From contig JAJYGO010000259.1 of NCBI GenBank assembly GCA_021785115.1, positions 1 through 10,415 of the forward strand: a DNA stretch of 10,415 nucleotides, read 5' to 3'. The translations under genes were made by a program, and so were the position numbers. Positions 1 to 5,894 of this stretch are shown here, one piece after another. This stretch comes from Chloroflexota bacterium. GTDB lineage: Bacteria > Chloroflexota > Limnocylindria > Limnocylindrales > CSP1-4. The notes under the pieces were generated by a model. It searched no databases, had not been told where the DNA came from, and worked only from the letters and a program-made list of their open reading frames with translations. Numbering within the stretch: position 1 is the stretch's first letter; every line of letters begins with the position of its first letter.

Positions 1-154
1 TCGACGTGCTCTCGGATCCGGCGAATTGCGCGCTGCCGGGTCGATCGCGGCCGAAGCCGAAGCGATGCCTCCGGCGATCGCGGCAGTCGCGCTGCTCGAG
101 CGGCTCGCGACGGAGCGCGCCGCGGCGCCGCGCGGCCGGCCGAACGGACGAAAT

Positions 155-292
155 CACGAGGACGGCCGGAGGAAACCTCCGGCCGTCCGCTGCAGCTGCC
201 TGATGGCCACCGGCGATGTGCCGGTCTCAGGCTGGAGCTGTCTCCAAGGGAATCACCTCCTGCTGCCACGCACAGCGTGGCCCCGCCGGGCT
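155..292 (-). ncRNA. Candidate structured RNA or leader with mini-ORF
   Basis: Read on the minus strand this segment has, in order: a small stem CCACGC/GCGTGG (275-289); AGGAGG (261-266); eight bases; a TTG codon (250-252) opening the six-codon frame TTG GAG ACA GCT CCA GCC TGA; a small stem TGGAG/CTCCA overlapping that frame (233-246); a compound stem with arms 198-203/227-232 and 209-214/220-225; and the 13-bp hairpin at 160-188. Shine-Dalgarno, very short peptide and consecutive stems resemble an attenuator leader or small RNA. I match it to no known riboswitch or RNA family. No downstream gene start is visible before the left edge, so any regulated gene would lie outside the window. The call is structural inference only. 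Confidence 0.25.
160..188. terminator. Strong perfect hairpin, terminator-like
   Basis: Thirteen contiguous base pairs (GGACGGCCGGAGG against CCTCCGGCCGTCC) close a three-base loop at 173-175. It is the strongest inverted repeat in the window. On the minus strand it is followed by TCGTGATTTCG, only mildly T-rich; on the plus strand there is no T run. It lies about 185 nt beyond the stop of the propeller gene and could end that transcript or the small structured transcript proposed at 155-292. Factor-independent terminators without a good U-tract are common in high-GC bacteria, so function is inferred from shape only. Confidence 0.5.
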
Positions 293-373
293 TGCGGGAC
301 CGGATCGAGGGACCGCGGGATGCTTGCATGGCGATGACGGCGTCGGGCGCGTGAGCGTGCGTACCCGCCGGCG

Positions 374-1810
374 TCAGAGCTGCCTGAGCGGCGTTCCGGG
401 GGGCGCGGCGCCGAGGTCGGCCAGGCGGACCGCGTGCGTATCGATCGTCCCGCTCGCGTCGCCTTCCCGCCAGACCGCCCAGCCGTCCGAGAGCGTGACG
501 AAGTCGGGCTGCCGCAGGCCAGCCACGACCTGGCCCAGCGGCGCGCCCTCTCGCCAGAGGACGAGCTCGGTCGCGACCGAGCCGTCGGCCCGTGGCGACA
601 GCACGAGCCACGCGACCCAGCCGGCCGTGGCGGAGAGCCCGAACGACGGCCCGGGCTGGCGGGAGCCGACACGGACCGGCGGACCGGGCACGCGCCGCAG
701 GCTGCCTCCTGTCACCGGCATCACCTCGATCGAGGCGTCCTGCGCGGTCTCGCGTGCCCATGCGAGCATCCCGCCGCCGATCGACGCGTCCTTCACGTGC
801 GTATCGACCACGCGCGATGTCGACGCATCCGATGGCGCCAGCAGGAGCGTGCCGTCGTTCGGATCGGCGCCGGCGGTACCGGCGGACGGCACCGTGATCC
901 AGAACACCGCATCGCCGGACAGCCCGATCCGGGACACGTACGAGCCGACGTCGAACTGGCGAACGGTCGTTCCCGTCGCGAGATCACGGACGATGATGCG
1001 CGTCGCGAGCGGTTCGCCTGAATCCGTGGCCTCGAGCGTGTACGCGAGGCGCTGTCCATCGGCGGCGATGAGAGGCGGGTTCACCGACGCGCCCGCGCCC
1101 TGGATGGCGATCCGGGTGTTGACGCCCGACGCGACCGCACGCGAGGTGCCATCGGCGAACGCCAGGGTCATGACGCGCCAACGGAGCGGCGCCCCGACCG
1201 GCGCCACCGGACCCGCGGCGAGCGGTCCGGCCCCGACGTCACCAGGCGCCGGACCAGCGGCACTCCAGGTCTCGAGCCAGGTGAGACCGGTCGACGTCGC
1301 GGCGAGGTCGACGGCCTGGTGTCCCGCCGGGATCCGGGCCAGGACGACCGACTCGCCGGACAGAGGGTCGATCCGGCGCAGGACGATTTCGCCGGACGCG
1401 GTCGAACTGGCGAGCTGGTACACGGCGCCCCCCGCGACCACGTCCCGCGCGGGGAGCGCGCCGGGTGCGTCCGGGATCGGGTGGACGGCGCGGGCGGGGA
1501 CCACGAGCGAGTACCCGGGCACGGAGGGTCCGGGGACACCCGGTACCGCCGCAGATCCGATCGGGCTCGCGGTCGCACCGGCGCTCGACCGCGACGTGGC
1601 GGCGAGCGAGCCGGCCACGAGGGCGGCACCGACGAGCAGCGTGGCGAGGACCGCGACGCGCGGCTGGATGGCACGCTGGTTGGCGGGACTCGTGTGCCGC
1701 GACCGGCCGAGCGCGAACGCGGCGGCGCGAACGCGGGCTACGGGCGTCGCGCGCCCGCGCCTGCGCTCCTGCCGGCCTCGAGAGCCCGGGTCCGTCCCCC
1801 GGCGATCCAC
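374..1810 (-). CDS. Membrane-anchored beta-propeller-like surface protein
   Basis: A protein of about 478 residues with a basic N-terminus, one hydrophobic segment at about residues 52-70 (VAVLATLLVGAALVAGSLA), an Ala/Ser/Pro-rich linker and a large domain expected outside the membrane. That domain repeats a short pattern of hydrophobic residues around Trp (GLTWLETW, DAVFWITV, GMLAWARE, GWVAWLVL, GWAVWREG) about every 50-60 residues, alternating with sets such as RIIVRDLATGTTV. This is typical of TolB/WD40-like propeller blades. No catalytic motif is visible, so the role is unknown; binding or sensing is a guess. I chose GTG at 1808-1810 because AGGG-rich sequence precedes it and third-position GC falls upstream. 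In-frame alternatives are ATG at 1892-1894 (506 aa) and GTG at 1946-1948 (524 aa), which only lengthen the Arg-rich leader. Confidence 0.75.
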   Translation of the reverse strand: MDRRGTDPGSRGRQERRRGRATPVARVRAAAFALGRSRHTSPANQRAIQPRVAVLATLLVGAALVAGSLAATSRSSAGATASPIGSAAVPGVPGPSVPGYSLVVPARAVHPIPDAPGALPARDVVAGGAVYQLASSTASGEIVLRRIDPLSGESVVLARIPAGHQAVDLAATSTGLTWLETWSAAGPAPGDVGAGPLAAGPVAPVGAPLRWRVMTLAFADGTSRAVASGVNTRIAIQGAGASVNPPLIAADGQRLAYTLEATDSGEPLATRIIVRDLATGTTVRQFDVGSYVSRIGLSGDAVFWITVPSAGTAGADPNDGTLLLAPSDASTSRVVDTHVKDASIGGGMLAWARETAQDASIEVMPVTGGSLRRVPGPPVRVGSRQPGPSFGLSATAGWVAWLVLSPRADGSVATELVLWREGAPLGQVVAGLRQPDFVTLSDGWAVWREGDASGTIDTHAVRLADLGAAPPGTPLRQL

Positions 1811-1954
1811 GTCGTCCCTGCCCTGTCCTCGACCGGCGCGGCCGTGACCTGCTCCACGGTCCGCGCGGGACGGAGATGCGACAGGGCGGCTCATACCGGC
1901 CCGTTCAGCATGACGATCCGGCGGTCGGCGTGCAAGTCCCGGCGCCACGTGATT

Positions 1955-1975
1955 TCCGGCCCCAGGGCGGCCGGA
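1955..1975 (-). terminator. Terminator-like hairpin after the small stress protein
   Basis: A 7-bp perfect stem (TCCGGCC/GGCCGGA) with a 7-base loop lies 28 nt beyond the TAG of the 79-residue gene. On the minus strand it is followed by AATCAC, not a U-run. It may separate that transcript from the propeller gene. It could also be chance in such GC-rich DNA. Confidence 0.3.
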
Positions 1976-2002
1976 CGATCGGCGCTGCGCTCGAGCCGGG
2001 AC

Positions 2003-2242
2003 CTACAGCCAGGCCTCCGGGACGTCCGCCTCGATCCTCCCACCGCACGCCTCGATCAGGGCCCGTGCCCGCTCGCGATCGTGCTGTACGTGCACGACCA
2101 CGACGAACCCGTCGGCGTGGGGGGCGGTCGCGGTTCGCGCGGCATCGACGTGCGACTCGACCTCGCGCACGGCTCGGCGCGCGGCGACGTCGTCGCGAAA
2201 CGTCGCTGCGATCACCCTCGAGTCGGGCGTGCTTCCGTGCAT
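2003..2242 (-). CDS. Small general-stress-protein 17M/YflT-like protein
   Basis: A 79-residue cytosolic protein. After a short N-terminus it reads as a strand (RVIAATF), an amphipathic helix (RDDVAARRAVREVESHV), a variable loop, a very hydrophobic strand (GFVVVVHV), a second helix (RERARALIEACGG) and a last strand RIEADV. This alternation, including the closing helix-Gly-Gly-Arg-Ile, is how small ferredoxin-like stress proteins of the 17M/YflT type read; the family assignment is by pattern only. ATG at 2240-2242 is chosen because sequence upstream becomes Arg/Cys-rich and shadow-like. No Shine-Dalgarno is present, but TACGGT lies exactly six bases before the ATG, so the message could be leaderless. 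Function is unknown; a stress role is inferred from the family. Confidence 0.7.
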   Translation of the reverse strand: MHGSTPDSRVIAATFRDDVAARRAVREVESHVDAARTATAPHADGFVVVVHVQHDRERARALIEACGGRIEADVPEAWL

Positions 2243-2248
2243 CGCCGC

Positions 2249-2254
2249 ACCGTA
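2249..2254 (-). promoter_or_regulatory. Possible -10 box for a leaderless start
   Basis: On the minus strand TACGGT fits the TANNNT form used in many high-GC bacteria. Six bases (GCGGCG) separate it from the ATG at 2242, placing the expected transcription start on the A of the start codon. No TTGACA-like -35 is seen at 17-18 bases upstream. The same geometry occurs before the MarR gene at 4635. A hexamer this loose can arise by chance. Confidence 0.3.
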
Positions 2255-2342
2255 TCGGCGCTTCCTGCAGGTCGCGCCACAGCGCGCGGGCCGCACCTTG
2301 CAGCCTTGCCGCGACAGTCGTTCGACGAGCTCCACGCTGATG

Positions 2343-2391
2343 GCGTACGCGTTCGGTGGCCGCGTTCGGTGGCCGCGTTCGTCGCGTACGC
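2343..2391. repeat. 13-bp tandem repeat between palindromic octamers
   Basis: The unit GCGTTCGGTGGCC starts at 2349, repeats exactly at 2362 and begins a third time at 2375 (GCGTTCG), about 2.5 copies in all. The self-complementary octamer GCGTACGC lies on both sides, at 2343-2350 and 2384-2391. The array sits between the exporter stop and the small stress gene, about 100 bp upstream of that gene's start. It could be a protein-binding site or simple slippage. Confidence 0.6.
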
Positions 2392-2400
2392 GGGCCGGTC

Positions 2401-2425
2401 GCACGCGGCGCGGTTGGCCGCGTGC
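2401..2425 (-). terminator. Hairpin just after the MFS gene
   Basis: An 8-bp perfect stem (GCACGCGG/CCGCGTGC) with a 9-base loop begins 10 nt beyond the TGA of the exporter gene. There is no U-run after it on the minus strand. Its position suggests the end of the marR-MFS transcript. Confidence 0.45.
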
Positions 2426-2434
2426 CGGGAGCGG

Positions 2435-4018
2435 TCAGTCGCCGAGGTGTGACGCCGAAGGCGAGGTTCCGTGGCCACCCGCGCTCACGATCGAGCCGGG
2501 CGGGTCCGCGGCGACGCTCCTGCCGCCCCGGGTGACCACGCCAGCGGGTGTCCTCGCGGAGATGGACGGGTCGACCGGCAATGGCGTGACGGGCAGCGTG
2601 GGGGACGGGGCTGTCGGATCCGCCGCGGTACCGGCGAGGGCGAGCGCCCCGTGCGGTCCGGCCTCGGCCGCCGTCCCGCGGGCAACGAGCTGGATGGCCG
2701 GGATCGCGACGACGGCGAGCGCGCCGAACACGACGAGGCCGGCCCTGATGCCCCAGCCACCGGCGATCGTGCCCAGCAGGAACGCGCCGATCGGCGTCGA
2801 TCCGCCCATCAGCAGCACGTAGATGCTCATGATCCGGCCGCGAAGGACGTCGGGCGTCCGGACCTGGAGCAGCGTGTTCGCCGTCACCGAGGCGACCACG
2901 CCCGCGAACCCGGCGACGACCATGAGCGCGAGGCTCAGGGCATAGGTGGGCGACAGCCCGAGCGCGACGAGCAGCCCGCCCAGGCCGAGCCCGCCCAGCG
3001 CGAGTCGCCGCTCGCTCGGACGCCGGTCGCTCGCGAGCACGATCCCCGCGACCAGCGATCCGGCGCCGAGCGCGGACATCAGGGTGCCGAACCCGGTCAC
3101 TCCGCCGTGAAGCGCGACCGCGAGCAGCGGAAGGGCAACCTGCCAGTTGAACCCGAGCAGGCCCACGACGCCGAACAGCGCGACGACGACGCGGATCGAC
3201 GGCGCCGTCACGGCATGCCGGACGCCCTCGGCGAGCTCGGACGCCATCCGGACGCCTGCGGCGCGGCGCCGCAGGACTGCGTGCCGCGGCCGGACGATGG
3301 CGAGGACGACCAGGGCGGGCACGTACGTGGCGGCATTGAAGAACAGCGCTCCAGGGATGCCCCAGGCCGCGACGGCGATCCCCCCGACCGCGCCACCGAG
3401 CAGGCGGGCCAGGTTGAACTGGATGCTGTTCATGGCGACCGCATCCGCGACGAGGTCGGGCCCGACCAGCTCGGGCACGAACGCCTGCGCGGCCGGGTTG
3501 TTGAAGGCGTTCGTCAGGCCGAGCATCAGCGCGAGGATCGCCACTTCCCAGACCTGGACGGTGCCGCTGACGACGAGCAGCCCGAGCAGCGTCGCCTGGA
3601 GCGCGGCCGCGGTCTGGGTCGCCAGCAGCAGCCGGCGGCGCGGCAGGCGATCCGCGATGACGCCGCCGATCAGCGGGAACACGAGCAGCGGCAGGAACTG
3701 AAGCATCGTGACCGTGCCGAGCGCGACGGCCGAGTGCGTGAGCTCGAGCACGAGCCAGCTCTGCGCCACGGCCTGCGCCCACGTGCCCACACCCGAGACG
3801 AGCTGGCTCGACCAGTACCACCGGAAGTCGGTGACGCGCATGGCGGCGGGCAGGCGCATGCGCCTCGGGACCGGTCCGCGGCGTGTCGCCGCGGCCGACG
3901 CCGCCCCAACCGGTGGGACGTCCACGGCCGGGGGAGCGGCCACAGTCGGCGGGACGGCCACGTCGGACGGGACGCGGCTGGCGGAAGGCAGACGCCGTCG
4001 CGGGTCTGGCGCCGTCAC
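2435..4018 (-). CDS. MFS exporter (MFS_3/EntS-like)
   Basis: A 527-residue inner-membrane transporter with about twelve hydrophobic helices between residues 65 and 460. The loop after helix 2 carries MFS motif A (GGVIADRLPRRR, about 118-129). DFRWYWSSQLVSGVGTWAQ, NAFNNPAAQAFVPELV and LRGRIMSIYVLLMGGSTPIGA are typical of the MFS_3 group, which includes the enterobactin exporter EntS and macrolide efflux proteins, so proton-driven export of a small hydrophobic compound is likely. The substrate cannot be read from sequence. The start GTG (4016-4018) overlaps the stop of the upstream MarR gene as GTGA, implying translational coupling. Unusual are a Pro/Val/Ala-rich N-terminal extension of about 60 residues and a disordered C-terminal tail of about 70. 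ATG codons at residues 54 and 60 are alternative starts close to helix 1. Confidence 0.93.
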   Translation of the reverse strand: MTAPDPRRRLPSASRVPSDVAVPPTVAAPPAVDVPPVGAASAAATRRGPVPRRMRLPAAMRVTDFRWYWSSQLVSGVGTWAQAVAQSWLVLELTHSAVALGTVTMLQFLPLLVFPLIGGVIADRLPRRRLLLATQTAAALQATLLGLLVVSGTVQVWEVAILALMLGLTNAFNNPAAQAFVPELVGPDLVADAVAMNSIQFNLARLLGGAVGGIAVAAWGIPGALFFNAATYVPALVVLAIVRPRHAVLRRRAAGVRMASELAEGVRHAVTAPSIRVVVALFGVVGLLGFNWQVALPLLAVALHGGVTGFGTLMSALGAGSLVAGIVLASDRRPSERRLALGGLGLGGLLVALGLSPTYALSLALMVVAGFAGVVASVTANTLLQVRTPDVLRGRIMSIYVLLMGGSTPIGAFLLGTIAGGWGIRAGLVVFGALAVVAIPAIQLVARGTAAEAGPHGALALAGTAADPTAPSPTLPVTPLPVDPSISARTPAGVVTRGGRSVAADPPGSIVSAGGHGTSPSASHLGD

Positions 4019-4635
4019 GCGCGAGCCTCCGACTCCGGTTCGGCCACGGCAGCGTCGTCGGCCCCGGCAGCGTCGTCGGCCCCGGCGTCTTCGGCCCCGG
4101 CGTCTTCGGTCACGGCAGCGTCGTCCGCGAGCCCGGCCTCGAGTCGGTCGAGCAGACCGGTGAGCGTCGCGACCCCGTCCCGGCCGAGCACGCTCACGAG
4201 GTGCGCGCTCCACGAAGCCGACCGGTCCGCGAGCTCGCGACCGACGGACGCTCCGGCGGGCGTGGGGGCGAGCACCCGGCGCCGGCGGTCATCCGGGTCG
4301 GTCGTCGAAGCAAGCAGGCCGTCGCCTTCGAGCAGGTCGGCGAGGCGCTTGACGTTCATCGGGTCGGCATACAGCCGACGCGCCAGCTCCCGGAGGCCCG
4401 TGCCCGGTCGCTCCGCCACGGCCCGAACCACCGCCGCCTGGGCCCCGGTGAGCCCCAGGTCCGCGATGCGCGCCTCCCAGCCCGATCGGATCCGTCGATG
4501 CGCGCGACCGACGCGGTACCCGATCGCGCCCTCGAGCGTCGGCACCTCCGCGGCGCCGCGGGCGTGCTGGGGACCGTCGACGCCCGGCGGCCCGGCGCCC
4601 GGCTGAGTCGCCGCGGACCCTCCCTGTTCGTGCAC
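4015..4635 (-). CDS. MarR-family regulator with acidic repeat tail
   Basis: A 206-residue cytosolic repressor-type protein. The winged helix-turn-helix spans about 62-130: LTGAQAAVVRAV, then LRELARRLYADPMNVKRLADLLEGDGLL for helix-turn-helix and recognition helix, then the wing TTDPDDRRRRVLAPTPAG with the family's Asp-x-Arg-x-Arg-like signature. Residues 171-206 form an acidic Asp/Ala/Glu tail from DNA repeats, absent from usual MarR proteins of about 140-160 residues. The start GTG (4633-4635) has no Shine-Dalgarno but lies six bases after a TACAAT box, suggesting a leaderless message. GTG at 4543-4545 (176 aa) is the alternative. Overlap with the exporter start and a palindrome over the -10 box indicate a self-regulated efflux unit. 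Phenolic or drug-like ligands are usual for the family; the ligand here is unknown. Confidence 0.9.
   Translation of the reverse strand: MHEQGGSAATQPGAGPPGVDGPQHARGAAEVPTLEGAIGYRVGRAHRRIRSGWEARIADLGLTGAQAAVVRAVAERPGTGLRELARRLYADPMNVKRLADLLEGDGLLASTTDPDDRRRRVLAPTPAGASVGRELADRSASWSAHLVSVLGRDGVATLTGLLDRLEAGLADDAAVTEDAGAEDAGADDAAGADDAAVAEPESEARA
4047..4126. repeat. 15/18-bp tandem repeats in the marR 3' end
   Basis: In plus-strand reading, two identical 18-bp units (CGGCAGCGTCGTCGGCCC at 4047-4064 and 4065-4082) are followed by two 15-bp units (CGGCGTCTTCGGCCC at 4083-4097, and 4098-4112 with the last bases changed) and a partial 18-bp unit to 4126. All lengths are multiples of three. They encode Gly-Ala-Asp-Asp-Ala-Ala and Gly-Ala-Glu-Asp-Ala units of the acidic MarR tail. 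Copy number could vary by slippage without breaking the frame or the overlap with the exporter gene. Confidence 0.8.
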
Positions 4636-4641
4636 GAGGCA

Positions 4642-4647
4642 ATTGTA
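4642..4647 (-). promoter_or_regulatory. Predicted -10 box of the marR-MFS unit
   Basis: On the minus strand TACAAT differs from TATAAT at one base and is one of few good matches in this GC-rich DNA. Six bases (TGCCTC) separate it from the GTG start at 4635, which places the predicted +1 on the first base of the start codon. No convincing -35 hexamer is seen 17-18 bases upstream. Confidence 0.55.
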
Positions 4648-4661
4648 GTCATGACTACGAT
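4642..4661. promoter_or_regulatory. Predicted MarR operator palindrome
   Basis: ATTGTAGTCATGACTACGAT contains a perfect 14-bp palindrome at 4645-4658 (GTAGTCATGACTAC) that extends to 20 bp with a single mismatched pair. Size, AT-richness against the GC background and position just upstream of a MarR gene match the known operators of this family. It overlaps the predicted -10 box on the minus strand, so bound protein would block polymerase. Regulation by the adjacent regulator is inferred. Confidence 0.72.
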
Positions 4662-4823
4662 CTTGCGCACGCGAACCCACTCGCGACGGTTGGCCGGGCG
4701 GGAGGGGCGAGCCGGCCCTCGCGTCGCGTCCGGCTTGACACGAGCATTGGGCGCGGGCGTGCTCATGTACGGGCAGCGACCGGGCGTCCCGCGCATGTGG
4801 CACGCGATCCGCGAGGCGCGATG

Positions 4824-4850
4824 GGACCGCGGTCTGGCGTCGCGCGGTCC
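4824..4850 (-). terminator. Hairpin after the aldo/keto reductase gene
   Basis: An 8-bp perfect stem (GGACCGCG/CGCGGTCC) with an 11-base loop begins about 30 nt beyond the TAG of the reductase gene, in the 245-bp gap before the MarR gene. No U-run follows on the minus strand. It plausibly ends the GH15-reductase transcript. Confidence 0.4.
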
Positions 4851-4880
4851 TCGCAGCGCGACCCGCCGCGGCCCGACCGG

Positions 4881-5894
4881 CTACGTCCAGGCGAGCGCCG
4901 ACCGCTCCGCCCAGTACGCGCCCGCCGGCTCGGCGAGCGAGGCGAGCCGATCGAGGTCGCCGGCCGCGAGCCGGACGGCCGGCGACCGGACGTTGCTCGC
5001 CAGCTGATCCGGCGTGGCGGCCCCGGAGAGGATGACGTCCGCCCAGGGCTGCGCGAGGGCGGCCGCCAGCGCGAGCGCGTCGGGCGATGTGTCGTGACGG
5101 GCCGCGACCTCCTCCAGCGCCGGGCGCCCGGGCAGCAGCAGACGGCCGTTCGCCAGCGCCTCCTTGACGATGACGCCCCACCCGGCGTCGTGTGCCTCGG
5201 CGAGCGCCTCCCCGGCGGACGGTTCGAGCACGTTCCACGTCGCCTGCACCGACCCGAACGGGTTGCGACCGTCGACGCGCACGGCGAGCGCCGCGCGGAT
5301 GACGTCGGCCTGGTTGGGCCCGCTGACCGTCAATCCGATGGCGAGGCCTTGCCCGCGCAGCCGCGCCAGCTCGGCCAGCACCGCGCCGTTCTCGAGCACG
5401 CCGCTCTCGAACGTCGCCGAGTGGATCTGGTAGAGACACAGGGCGCCGCCCAGCAGCCCCCTGCTCTCGGCCAGCTGGGTCCGGAGCATCTCGAGGCTGT
5501 GCTCCTTGACCTCGTGGACCGGCGCGTCCATCCGCCACTCGCCGACGTACCGGTACCCCCACTTGGACCCGACGGTGACCGGCGGCGCGCCCTCCGCCCG
5601 GCTGGCCAGCCACGACGCCAGGAACGCCTCGGCCCGTCCGTAGGATCGCGCCACGTCCACGTACCGGATCCCGAGCGCGACCGCCTCGTCGAGCAGTTCG
5701 TGCGTGCGCGCCTCCATGACGTCGAGGCGCCGGTCCGAGCCGAGGTCGCGGTCGCGGCCAACGTTGATGTAGGCGGGCCGGCCGACGGCCGCCAGCCCGA
5801 GCCCGATCGGCGTGACCTCGAGCCCGGTCGATCCGAACGGACGCAGGGGGAGTCCGGTGACGGCATGTCGCCCGGCAGGAGGCTCGCCGGTCAT
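4881..5894 (-). CDS. Aldo/keto reductase
   Basis: A 337-residue soluble (alpha/beta)8-barrel NAD(P)H oxidoreductase. The N-terminal signature RPFGSTGLEVTPIGLGLAAVG is standard for the family. The catalytic tetrad is complete: Asp80 and Tyr85 in YVDVARSYG, Lys111 in TVGSKWGY and His158 in YQIHSA. The C-terminal cofactor-binding loop reads SGAATPDQLASNV (290-302). The AxSYGxAE and IHS patterns resemble the aldose/L-galactose 1-dehydrogenase branch, so a sugar or small carbonyl substrate is plausible, but specificity is not readable. ATG at 5892-5894 overlaps the TGA of the GH15 gene as ATGA, so the two are probably translationally coupled and share a pathway. No membrane or signal segment is seen. 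Confidence 0.93.
   Translation of the reverse strand: MTGEPPAGRHAVTGLPLRPFGSTGLEVTPIGLGLAAVGRPAYINVGRDRDLGSDRRLDVMEARTHELLDEAVALGIRYVDVARSYGRAEAFLASWLASRAEGAPPVTVGSKWGYRYVGEWRMDAPVHEVKEHSLEMLRTQLAESRGLLGGALCLYQIHSATFESGVLENGAVLAELARLRGQGLAIGLTVSGPNQADVIRAALAVRVDGRNPFGSVQATWNVLEPSAGEALAEAHDAGWGVIVKEALANGRLLLPGRPALEEVAARHDTSPDALALAAALAQPWADVILSGAATPDQLASNVRSPAVRLAAGDLDRLASLAEPAGAYWAERSALAWT

Larger units (their letters stand above)
1..373. other. Stretch without a confident gene; hairpin-rich
   Basis: No reading frame here looks convincingly coding. On the plus strand all three frames stay open from the left edge, to 203, 337 and about 352, but they switch to arginine/proline-rich shadow-like sequence. 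A C-terminal tail of a plus-strand gene entering from the left (best in the frame ending at 337, residues before about 155 being Ala/Glu-rich) cannot be excluded. On the minus strand there is no ATG or TTG between 1 and 160, and only one GTG (155-157), which opens an unconvincing Arg-rich frame. The part from about 155 to 300 holds several inverted repeats, listed separately. The left part, 1-150, shows nothing I can name. Confidence 0.5.

Noticed and set aside
252..267. AATCACCTCCT resembling the 3' end of 16S rRNA
   Set aside because: It is only the complement of a minus-strand Shine-Dalgarno. No other 16S sequence precedes it.
274..302. CACGCACAG and CCGCCGGGC as parts of a c-di-GMP (GEMM) or ZTP riboswitch
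   Set aside because: The rest of each consensus is missing, and CACGCACAG is explained by a small local hairpin.
2..337. C-terminal end of a plus-strand gene entering from the left
   Set aside because: The frame is open and its first 50 codons look mildly coding, but it reads through the 13-bp hairpin into non-coding-like sequence and no family is recognisable. It is too weak to list as a CDS.
216..1847. Long open plus-strand frame opposite the propeller gene
   Set aside because: Its translation is rich in Arg, Ser, Pro and Thr with no domain-like pattern. The minus strand gives a membrane anchor and repeated blade motifs. It is a GC-driven shadow.
4019..4213. N-terminal extension of the exporter upstream of the GTG at 4018
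   Set aside because: The extra 65 residues are almost all Arg and Gly and are the shadow of the acidic repeats in the MarR tail.
2471..4606. 711-codon open plus-strand frame
   Set aside because: It lies antiparallel to the MFS and MarR genes, and its charged Arg/Asp/Glu-rich composition is the usual complement of a membrane protein in high-GC DNA.
4734..4765. TTGACA at 4735-4740 on the plus strand as a -35 box
   Set aside because: No -10-like hexamer stands 16-19 bases downstream and no plus-strand gene follows.
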